DNA of 6,590 bases from an uncultured Treponema sp. (GTDB taxonomy: Bacteria; Spirochaetota; Spirochaetia; Treponematales; Treponemataceae), in assembly GCA_946538795.1 (NCBI GenBank), contig CAMNGY010000090.1, positions 1 to 6,590 of the forward strand. Reading direction: 5' to 3'. Positions 1 through 5,185 of the stretch are shown here, one piece after another (the stretch's first letter is position 1; each line of letters starts with the position of its first letter). A model generated the notes under the pieces. The model searched no databases. It was given only the letters and a program-made list of their open reading frames with translations, and was not told the origin of the DNA. Made by a program: the position numbers and the translations under genes.

Positions 1-1685
1 AGGGGGCAGAAGTAGAGGTAGAATTCCTGAACAGGCTCGGTAGTAGAGCGTTCGTTGGGATTCCCAAAGAAGATATAGCCCAAGCGGTAGTGTCTGGTGC
101 TCTTCCATTCCAGGTAATGCTTCCAAATGTTGAATCCCGGCCTGTAAGGATTACTTTCAATTCCGAGAAGGAATTTGAGCAGGTTGAAGAACTCCTGGTC
201 AAGCGATGCGATGTTTTTTTCTTTTATATATTCCGCAAAGTCCTTGATGACCTGCTCAACGTTTATGCCTCCTTCTGTACGGATGGAAAACTCTCCTGAC
301 TCCTCGTTCTTGACTATATACTGGCCCTGAGTCGCGCTGACAAGTTTTTCCGCAGTCGACTCAACCGTGTCCTTGAGAAGATCCCCCTCATCAATGTCCT
401 TTACCGTAAGGCAAAGGTCTTCCTTAAGCGTCAGTGCGTTTGCCCCAAGACACTTGTCCAGGTCATCGCACAAGACACGGATTGCCAATGCGTTTGCAAT
501 CCGCCTCGCAAGCGGTATCTTGCTTTTGAGGGCCGGCTTGGAATTGAAATAGCCGTTTATCTTTTCTTCTATTATTTCCAGCTTGTCTTTGACCTTGGCA
601 ATGTCCGGTATTGAAAGCAGCGATGCATCATTCCGCATGTCCTCAAAGTAGCTGTCATACGTTATGAGACCCGGATTATCCTCGGGGACAGTTTTGTCCT
701 TCATCGCCAAGAACCGGCCGCTCAGAATTTTCAGAATCTCACGCTTGTCCTTTCCGTGCTTTATCTGCTGGAAGACCGCTATGTAGCTCGGGTGAACGGG
801 AAACAGCTCCACATAGTCATTAAGGTTTGTGTTCAGCCCGTCAAAGAGGTGGGAGAACCTGTTCAGATGCTCCCGGATTCTCTGCTTCTGCTTAGCTGTC
901 TTTTTGAGCAAACGGTTTTTCACGACAAAGGCGACATCTTCTTTCGTTATGAGAACATCGTCAAAGCGGGCCGAGACCTTATTGAGCATGTCGGCAGCCG
1001 GGGCCAGGAAGGGATCGCGATAAAGCAGCTCCTGCACTCCGTAAATCAGCTTGAACCGTGAGCCGTCGCACATCTCTCCCATCTGGCGCAATGTCATCAG
1101 GTCGCCGTTCACTTCCGTCGCCTTCCGGCTCCTCAGGTACTCAAGAAGCTCGTCTATCACGATAAGCAGGTGGCTGTCGGGGAACTTCTCCTCGAACGCC
1201 GCCATCATCTGCTGGAGCTGCTCTTTGTAGGTGTCCTTGGAATCTGGGTCAAAATGAAAGTCACAACCAAGCGTCCCAAGAAACTTTTCTATACGATACC
1301 GCACAAGCTCGTCAAGAGGCTTGTTCGTCCCCACCTCAAAACGAAGGACCTTGTATTTACCCGCAAAACACTTGAACTCCTGTCTGAGCCTTTCGCTGTG
1401 GACATGAGCTAGCAGTCCGGCATCCTCCGCCACTGACGATATGACGGACATAAGGTGGGATTTACCGGTTCCGAAGCTTCCCACGACGGAAATTCCCTTC
1501 TGCTCCGTCCTCTTGCCGCTGGTATCCAGGTTTGGTACGATGCTGGCACAAAGGGTGTCCTCCATCTTCTTGGAGAAAACGTATGTCTCGACGTTGCGGA
1601 GCCTCTGTTCCGCCTGTTTGTTGTCATTCTCAAGCTTGATTACTGTCGTCAGCGGCTCAAATTCTATCAGTTCCGAGTATTTCAT
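1..1685 (-). CDS. DUF6079-family BREX/Pgl-type ATPase (BrxC/PglY-like), N-terminal 561 codons, cut by window edge
   Basis: Large P-loop ATPase of the DUF6079 type, which I know from BREX/Pgl phage-resistance loci as the BrxC/PglY-like component. I translated most of the frame by hand; it is open from the ATG at 1683-1685 to base 1, so the gene continues outside the window (family members are about 1,200 residues). Seen directly: an N-terminus MKYSELIEFEPLTTVIKL; Walker A GSFGTGKS at residues 69-76; Walker B LLIVIDE ending at D178-E179, followed by LLEYLRSRK; a sensor-like strand RFKLIYGVQE at 210-219; the block ELFPVHPSYI at 293-302; and near the edge NPNERSTTEPVQEFYLYF. These blocks match my memory of the family in order and spacing. 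The gene starts 13 bp after the stop of the upstream small gene, with AAGGGTGG overlapping that stop as the likely ribosome site, so the two are co-transcribed. No frameshift or stop was seen. The molecular role in BREX is not settled; ATP-dependent action with the methylase and PglZ is inference. The BREX subtype cannot be decided here. Confidence 0.88.
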   Translation of the reverse strand, partial: MKYSELIEFEPLTTVIKLENDNKQAEQRLRNVETYVFSKKMEDTLCASIVPNLDTSGKRTEQKGISVVGSFGTGKSHLMSVISSVAEDAGLLAHVHSERLRQEFKCFAGKYKVLRFEVGTNKPLDELVRYRIEKFLGTLGCDFHFDPDSKDTYKEQLQQMMAAFEEKFPDSHLLIVIDELLEYLRSRKATEVNGDLMTLRQMGEMCDGSRFKLIYGVQELLYRDPFLAPAADMLNKVSARFDDVLITKEDVAFVVKNRLLKKTAKQKQRIREHLNRFSHLFDGLNTNLNDYVELFPVHPSYIAVFQQIKHGKDKREILKILSGRFLAMKDKTVPEDNPGLITYDSYFEDMRNDASLLSIPDIAKVKDKLEIIEEKINGYFNSKPALKSKIPLARRIANALAIRVLCDDLDKCLGANALTLKEDLCLTVKDIDEGDLLKDTVESTAEKLVSATQGQYIVKNEESGEFSIRTEGGINVEQVIKDFAEYIKEKNIASLDQEFFNLLKFLLGIESNPYRPGFNIWKHYLEWKSTRHYRLGYIFFGNPNERSTTEPVQEFYLYFCP

Positions 1686-1698
1686 TCTCTTACCACCC

Positions 1699-2103
1699 TT
1701 ATTCGGTCAGTGTCTCCAAAATGCCCTGACCGAACTCTATCTCGCTTTCAGGCTCATCCACATTCCAGACAAGCCTGCACCCATCCACGACCTTGAAATC
1801 CCCATTAAGCACGAACACATGGTAATCTTTCGCGAATTCAAGCAAAAACTTTGCTACGTCCAAGGAAAACTGGCTCTCCAGCAGGATTCCTATGTTGCTG
1901 AACGCAAGGCGGGTAACATGTGCGTCAATCCGTTCGGACATCAGCCCTCTGAAGAAAGCAAAAGAGTCAAATTCCGCCTCCCGCTCAAATTCAGCAGGCT
2001 TCTCTCTGTAAAATTCCGCAAGGATTCTTCCGACATCCAGGAACGCGCATTGGTCTGACTGTTCATGGGGCATACATTTTGTGACATATATCCTATTGCG
2101 CAT
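1699..2103 (-). CDS. 134-aa protein, first gene of the defence operon; BrxF-position protein lacking a P-loop
   Basis: Small acidic protein of no family I can name with confidence. The ATG at 2103 is fixed by an in-frame stop five codons upstream and by AAGAAGG at 2111-2117, 7 nt before it. It begins MRNRIYVTKCMPHEQSDQ, has a middle helix-rich part (DVGRILAEFYREKP), and then a segment NIGILLESQFSLDVAKFLLE followed by YHVFVLNGDFKVVDGCRLVW. That arrangement, a hydrophobic strand, a helix, then a strand ending in N-G, loosely resembles the C-terminal half of BrxF, the small P-loop protein directly before brxC in type 3 BREX. No GxxxxGK[ST] is present in this frame or in the upstream reading frames, so if it is a BrxF relative it has lost nucleotide binding; it may equally be an unrelated partner of DUF6079 proteins. 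Promoter-proximal, 13 bp before the ATPase. The gene call is firm; the function is inference. Confidence 0.75.
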   Translation of the reverse strand: MRNRIYVTKCMPHEQSDQCAFLDVGRILAEFYREKPAEFEREAEFDSFAFFRGLMSERIDAHVTRLAFSNIGILLESQFSLDVAKFLLEFAKDYHVFVLNGDFKVVDGCRLVWNVDEPESEIEFGQGILETLTE

Positions 2104-2133
2104 GACCAGACCTTCTTATTTTCAAGACAAATC

Positions 2134-2162
2134 ATTATATCATAAGAATATCGTGGTGTCAA
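2134..2162 (-). promoter_or_regulatory. Consensus sigma70 promoter of the defence operon
   Basis: On the minus strand TTGACA (2162-2157) and TATAAT (2139-2134) are separated by 17 bp, a complete match to the sigma70 consensus in both hexamers and spacer. The predicted start near 2127 gives a leader of about 23 nt before the ATG at 2103, just long enough for the AAGAAGG ribosome site. Such a promoter should be strong unless repressed; a copy of the 23-bp repeat core sits 1 bp upstream of the -35 box. Confidence 0.85.
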
Positions 2163-2487
2163 TGAAACGCTTGTCCGTGTTATTTCTGTGCTTGCATAGA
2201 ACCGTCACATCCTTCGTGTAGGCGTGTCATCACGACAGACATCTTCCCCGGCGCGGACAGTCAAGCGCACAAACGTTTCGTCGCAAGAAGCTTAAAGGTT
2301 TCGTCGCGTTAAGCTCAAACGTTTTGCCACGCGAACTTCAAGCGTTTTGTCGCGCGAGGCTTAAGCGTTTGGTCACATGAAGCTTAAGCATTTCGTTACC
2401 TGATCAATGAGAAAGTGTAGCCAGCAGTTCCAGCTCCTGGCCAGTTCGGGCACGGAGATACGGATGCGTCCCCGCACAAATTCTAGC
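2163..2487. other. Gene-free divergent intergenic stretch
   Basis: About 325 bp between the leftward defence promoter and the rightward toxin-antitoxin promoter. I see no coding frame with a ribosome site on either strand, no tRNA-like fold and no insertion-sequence ends. Its only clear structure is the 23-bp tandem repeat block at 2262-2399 and an opposite-orientation copy of the repeat core (GAAACGCTT on the plus strand) at 2164-2172. The parts at 2173-2261 and 2400-2487 show nothing I can name. Confidence 0.6.
2262..2399 (+). repeat. Six degenerate tandem 23-bp repeats
   Basis: Units at 2262-2284, 2285-2307, 2308-2330, 2331-2353, 2354-2376 and 2377-2399, all exactly 23 bp with no indels. 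The core consensus is AAGCTTAARCGTTTCGTC. Across the six units, positions 10-11 (AA), 15-17 (TTT), 19 (G) and 23 (C) are invariant, while the first three positions drift. The period is not a multiple of three, so the array does not encode a peptide repeat, and there are no spacers, so it is not CRISPR. The next 23 bp on either side do not fit. A 23-bp period is close to two helical turns, which would place bound proteins on one face of the DNA. Iteron-like or regulator-binding sites between two divergent operons is the most natural reading, but this is inference. Confidence 0.85.
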
Positions 2488-2504
2488 CAACATTTTTAAT
2501 GTTG
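2488..2504. promoter_or_regulatory. Inverted repeat overlapping the toxin-antitoxin -35 box; candidate operator
   Basis: CAACATT, a 3-bp T spacer, then AATGTTG: perfect 7-bp arms. The right arm overlaps the first bases of the -35 hexamer TTGACC. Phd/YefM-type antitoxins usually repress their own promoter by binding short palindromes, alone or with the toxin, so this is the best operator candidate. No binding evidence can be read from sequence alone. Confidence 0.5.
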
Positions 2505-2530
2505 ACCAAGATTTATTATCGTGATATACT
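2502..2530 (+). promoter_or_regulatory. Sigma70 promoter of the toxin-antitoxin operon
   Basis: TTGACC (2502-2507) and TATACT (2525-2530), each 5 of 6 to consensus, with a 17-bp spacer. Transcription would start near 2537, leaving a leader of roughly 85 nt before the antitoxin ATG at 2623. No other promoter of this quality lies between it and the gene. Confidence 0.75.
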
Positions 2531-2560
2531 GAACTCAACAACAGGGGTGCATTTGAAAAA

Positions 2561-2593
2561 CACGGCGGCAGCCGCCCGCAGCATGCCGCCGTG
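2561..2593. other. 10-bp perfect hairpin in the toxin-antitoxin leader
   Basis: CACGGCGGCA (2561-2570) pairs fully with TGCCGCCGTG (2584-2593) around a 13-nt GC-rich loop. On the plus strand no T-run follows, so it is not a terminator for the operon. On the minus strand five T's follow the stem (complement of 2556-2560), so there it has the form of a Rho-independent terminator that would stop antisense transcription coming from the toxin genes. It may also stabilise the mRNA leader. The AGGAGG site at 2612-2617 lies outside the stem. Confidence 0.55.
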
Positions 2594-2622
2594 CTTCCGA
2601 AACAGCCCCGCAGGAGGTTCCA

Positions 2623-2898
2623 ATGTGCACGACATCGATTTTTGAGGCGCGCAACAACTTCTCCGCCCTCGTCAAGTCAGCGGAGGAAGGGGAGGTCGTG
2701 GCCCTTACCCGCTACGACAAGCCCGTCGCGGTCCTGCTCAGCTATGCGGATTATGAGAGCATAGAGGCCAAGCAGCCCTCTATGCTCGACAAGCTCGACG
2801 TGCTGAAAAAAAAGTATGCGGACGTCGTTGATGATATCGGCTTTGATGTCACACCGTCACGGGAATGCCCGGATCCAAACAAGAATCCATGGGACTAA
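2623..2898 (+). CDS. Phd/YefM-family antitoxin
   Basis: A 91-residue antitoxin that should bind and neutralise the PIN toxin encoded next to it and repress the shared promoter. The N-terminal half has the Phd/YefM pattern: an early helix FEARNNFSALVKSAEEGEVV (residues 7-26), then a strand with ALTRYDKPVAVLLSYADYESI, where the basic-residue turn and the PVAVL strand are the family signature. Residues from about 46 on are charged and likely unstructured until they wrap around the toxin, as is usual in this family. The start is set by AGGAGG at 2612-2617, 5 nt before the ATG. It is first in the operon, 23 bp before the toxin, the usual antitoxin-first order. Pairing of a Phd-type antitoxin with a PIN toxin is common. 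Confidence 0.92.
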   Translation: MCTTSIFEARNNFSALVKSAEEGEVVALTRYDKPVAVLLSYADYESIEAKQPSMLDKLDVLKKKYADVVDDIGFDVTPSRECPDPNKNPWD

Positions 2899-2921
2899 CA
2901 CAATATAGGAGGAAAAAGAAT

Positions 2922-3359
2922 ATGAAGAAAACCTATCTGCTGGACACAAACATTGTCTCAGAGTTCTCAAAGCAACACCCAAACAAAAGGGTCATTGAGC
3001 TTTACAAATCCAGAAAAGACCAATGCGCCATGTCTGCGGTCACATGGCAGGAGCTTGTCCGTGGTATAGAACGCCTTCCGGAAGGAAAAAGAAAGCGTTA
3101 CCTTGCAGAATGTCTTTCCGAGTATGAGGCAAGCCTGGAGGTCATCCCCTACGACAAGTTCTCCGCGAGGATATGCGGCGAGATGCAGGCCGGCGCGGAA
3201 CACGGTGGAAAAACCCTTCCATTCTACGACTCGCAGATTGCCGCGACGGCCATAGCCAACGGCATGGTGCTGGTCACGCACAACATGGCGGACTTCGAGC
3301 CCATGCAGGAGAAGTCCTTCCTCCGCATGGAGGACTGGATGGAAACGGAAACTGCCTAG
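2922..3359 (+). CDS. PIN-domain ribonuclease toxin, VapC/FitB-like
   Basis: A 145-residue metal-dependent endoribonuclease of the PIN family; VapC toxins cut tRNA or rRNA and stop translation. Catalytic acidic residues are in place: D8 in LLDTNIVSEF, E44 in VTWQELVRGIERL, D103 in LPFYDSQIAATA, and D124 in THNMADFEPM, where the TxN signature is also seen (T119, N121). The length is normal for the family, so the toxin looks intact. The ATG at 2922 is chosen over an in-frame ATG at 2865 because AGGAGG lies at 2907-2912, 9 nt before it, and because the longer form would add 19 residues that overlap the antitoxin and precede the first PIN strand. It depends on the antitoxin promoter. About 50 nt after the stop lies the symporter terminator hairpin, which lacks a T-run on this strand; no certain terminator for the operon was seen. 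Confidence 0.93.
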   Translation: MKKTYLLDTNIVSEFSKQHPNKRVIELYKSRKDQCAMSAVTWQELVRGIERLPEGKRKRYLAECLSEYEASLEVIPYDKFSARICGEMQAGAEHGGKTLPFYDSQIAATAIANGMVLVTHNMADFEPMQEKSFLRMEDWMETETA

Positions 3360-3402
3360 CGCGGGCAGGGAAATGACGGTCCTGCCGGCGGCCTAACGGT
3401 AT

Positions 3403-3432
3403 AAAAAAACCGGGCAGGATACCCCTGCCCGG
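3403..3432 (-). terminator. Rho-independent terminator of the AGCS symporter gene
   Basis: CCGGGCAGG (3410-3418) and CCTGCCCGG (3424-3432) form a perfect 9-bp stem with a 5-nt loop. On the minus strand the stem is followed by seven T's (complement of 3403-3409). It lies 58 bp past the symporter stop codon, in the correct orientation. On the plus strand no T-run follows the stem, so a role for the toxin operon is doubtful. Confidence 0.88.
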
Positions 3433-3489
3433 ATGTGCCTATTTCGCGTCCGGCCAGACTTCAGGAGCCGGCCCGGACTGCTGCCCGCC

Positions 3490-4971
3490 TTACTCAGTGA
3501 CGGGGTTGTTGCGGAAGTCGTAGCCTATCTTGTAGAGCCGCTGTCCCTTGAAGAAGTCGTCGGTCAGCTTGACGATGACTCCGTTCAGGATAAGGAGGCT
3601 GAGGATGTTGGGCAGGGCCATGAGGCCGTTGAAGATGTCGGCAATCGTCCAGACCGCGCTTATCGTCATGTAGGGGCCGATGAAGACCGCCGCGATGTAG
3701 AGCCAGCGGTAGATCTTGACCGGGGTCATGTTCCCCTTGGACAGGTACTCGATGCAGCGCTCGCTGTAGTAGTCCCAGCCCAGGATCGTCGTGAAGGCGA
3801 AGAGGATGAGGCAGACCATCAGGATGAAGGAGATGGCGACCTGCGGGATACGGGGGAGCAGCATCTGGAAGGCGGCGTTCGTGATGCCGAATCCTGAGAA
3901 GCCCAGCTCAGGCTTCCACGCGCCTGACATGACGATGACCAGGCCCGTGATGGAGCAGATGACGATCGTGTCAAAGAAGGTTCCCGTCATGGAGATGATG
4001 CCCTGCTGGACTGCGTGGTCGACCTTGGCGGTGGAGGCCGCAATCGGGGCTGATCCGAGGCCCGCCTCGTTGGAGAAGATGCCGCGGGCTATTCCCTTCT
4101 GCATGGCGACGAACATCGCGCCTATCGCGCCGCCTGCCACGGCCCTGAAGCCGAAGGCCCCCTGGAAAATCGCCTCGAAGGCGGGCAGGAGCTGGGAGGC
4201 GTTGCACAGGATGGCGAAAAAGCCGAGCACGAAGTAGATGACGGCCATCGCCGGGACGATGACCGAGGCGACGGAGGAAATTCTCTTGAGGCCGCCGATG
4301 ATGACCAGGGCGACTATGACCGCCAGGATGAATGACGACACTATGACGACGGTGCTGTACGTTCCGATCCCGCCGATCGTGACGGAAGAAAGCGCGCCGC
4401 CCGCCGCGGTCTGGGAGAAGGTCTCGATCGCGCTCGTGATGCTGTTTATCTGGGTGAAGGTTCCGATTCCGAAGAGTCCGACCATCGTGCCGAAAATCGC
4501 GAAGAGGATGGCGAGGGTCCTGCCCAGGGCGGGCCACTTCTCGCCCACGCCCTTCTCGCAGGTGTAGAAGGGGCCGCCCAGGATGTGGCCGTCGGCCTGC
4601 ACCTGGCGGTAGTGGATGGCAAGCAGGCACTCCGCGTACTTGGTCGCCATGCCGAGCAGGGCGGCGAGCCACATCCAGAAGAGGGCCCCCGGTCCGCCCA
4701 CGCCGATGGCGGTCGCCACGCCGACTATGTTGCCCGTCCCGATCGTCGCGGACAAGGCCGTGCAGAGGGCCTTGAAAGAGGACAGCTCGCCGCCGTCATC
4801 GCTTTCGGACTTGCGGAAGATGGACGAGAGGGCGAACTTGAGCTGCGAGAACTGCACGCCGTTCAGGCGGACGGTCAGGAAGATGCCCGTCGCAAGGATC
4901 AGGATGATGAGGGGGAGGCCCCAGACGAAGTCGTCAATGGCTCCCAGAACGTTGTTGATTGTAGACCACAT
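3490..4971 (-). CDS. Sodium:alanine/glycine symporter, AGCS family
   Basis: A 493-residue integral membrane protein that should take up alanine or glycine with sodium ions. The AGCS signature blocks are present: ALSATIGTGNIVGVATAIG (residues 72-90), VGGPGALFWMWLAALLGMATKYAE (91-114), and the conserved NEAGLGSAPIAAS (301-313) in the second half. About ten hydrophobic helices follow the usual family pattern, beginning with LPLIILILATGIFLTVRL near residues 19-36. The length is typical and the frame is intact. The start is supported by AAAAGGA (4985-4979), 7 nt before the ATG. It is monocistronic, closed by a terminator, and divergent from an HTH-TPR regulator that may control it. Base composition is distinctly GC-richer than the toxin-antitoxin and defence genes, suggesting it is part of the older host backbone. 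Alanine, glycine or D-alanine as the substrate cannot be told apart by eye. Confidence 0.95.
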   Translation of the reverse strand: MWSTINNVLGAIDDFVWGLPLIILILATGIFLTVRLNGVQFSQLKFALSSIFRKSESDDGGELSSFKALCTALSATIGTGNIVGVATAIGVGGPGALFWMWLAALLGMATKYAECLLAIHYRQVQADGHILGGPFYTCEKGVGEKWPALGRTLAILFAIFGTMVGLFGIGTFTQINSITSAIETFSQTAAGGALSSVTIGGIGTYSTVVIVSSFILAVIVALVIIGGLKRISSVASVIVPAMAVIYFVLGFFAILCNASQLLPAFEAIFQGAFGFRAVAGGAIGAMFVAMQKGIARGIFSNEAGLGSAPIAASTAKVDHAVQQGIISMTGTFFDTIVICSITGLVIVMSGAWKPELGFSGFGITNAAFQMLLPRIPQVAISFILMVCLILFAFTTILGWDYYSERCIEYLSKGNMTPVKIYRWLYIAAVFIGPYMTISAVWTIADIFNGLMALPNILSLLILNGVIVKLTDDFFKGQRLYKIGYDFRNNPVTE

Positions 4972-5029
4972 AGTAAAGTCCTTTTCGTAATAGAATATAG
5001 GGTTACCCCGGAACCGCCGGCAGCAGCCA

Positions 5030-5050
5030 CGGAAAAACCGAAGTTTTCCG
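5030..5050 (-). other. cUUCGg-capped hairpin in the symporter leader
   Basis: On the minus strand CGGAAAAC, loop UUCG, then GUUUUUCCG form a hairpin closed by the very stable C(UUCG)G tetraloop, with one bulged U in the 3' arm. No T-run follows, so it is not a terminator. It lies in the middle of the roughly 90-nt leader and may stabilise the mRNA or take part in leader folding. No glycine-riboswitch core was seen around it. Confidence 0.5.
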
Positions 5051-5067
5051 AGGTATCTATGAGGCTG

Positions 5068-5096
5068 ATTATACAGTTTTCTGCATATTTATACAA
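5068..5096 (-). promoter_or_regulatory. Likely promoter of the AGCS symporter gene
   Basis: On the minus strand a perfect -10 TATAAT (5073-5068) follows a weak -35 TTGTAT (5096-5091) at 17 bp. The start would be near 5061. The motif TTATACA (plus strand) occurs at 5069-5075 and again at 5089-5095, 20 bp apart, so one copy covers each promoter element. A weak -35 plus repeated sites is what an activator- or repressor-controlled promoter often looks like. Confidence 0.6.
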
Positions 5097-5115
5097 TAGT
5101 CGGAGAATCTGCCCG

Positions 5116-5133
5116 GGGTTATGGCATATACCC
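5116..5133. promoter_or_regulatory. Pseudo-palindrome upstream of the HTH gene; possible operator
   Basis: GGGTTATGGCATATACCC has GGGT/ACCC outer arms and an inner ATG/CAT pair offset by half a base step, so the dyad is imperfect. It lies between the divergent symporter and HTH promoters, directly before the possible -35 of the HTH gene. An XRE-type dimer could bind such a site; support is only positional. Confidence 0.3.
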
Positions 5134-5162
5134 TTGCTTTGTGTTATTGTTCTGTCAATAAA
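5134..5162 (+). promoter_or_regulatory. Possible promoter of the HTH-TPR gene
   Basis: TTGCTT (5134-5139) and AATAAA (5157-5162) at 17 bp: 3 of 6 and 4 of 6 to consensus. The start would fall near 5169, only a few bases before the ribosome site, which is tight. It is the best candidate I see upstream of the gene on this strand, but weak. Confidence 0.3.
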
Positions 5163-5185
5163 ACAAAAAGTCAAGGAGAAATCCT

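Noticed and set aside
1441..2058. Long plus-strand open frame (205 codons) antisense to the defence operon
   Set aside because: It spans both minus-strand genes, has no good ribosome site, and its translation shows no family pattern, while the minus strand has clear Walker motifs. It is a shadow.
1941..2162. Minus-strand frame beginning MTPRYSYD, overlapping the 134-aa gene
   Set aside because: Its start lies between the promoter hexamers, upstream of the predicted transcription start, and the alternative frame at 2103 has a good ribosome site.
2262..2399. CRISPR array
   Set aside because: The 23-bp units are directly adjacent with no spacers and are too degenerate.
2865..2921. Earlier in-frame ATG for the PIN toxin
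   Set aside because: It would overlap the antitoxin gene and lacks a ribosome site, whereas AGGAGG precedes the ATG at 2922 and the PIN fold starts there.
3364..3386. GGCAGG/CCTGCC hairpin as the toxin operon terminator
   Set aside because: Only 6 bp with an 11-nt loop and no T-run after it.
3971..4672. 233-codon minus-strand frame within the symporter gene
   Set aside because: Arg/His/Gly/Pro-rich shadow of the GC-rich symporter frame, which has full AGCS signatures.
4972..5067. Glycine riboswitch before the symporter gene
   Set aside because: Such switches are common before AGCS genes, but I see no conserved glycine-aptamer core and the leader of about 90 nt is short for one plus an expression platform.
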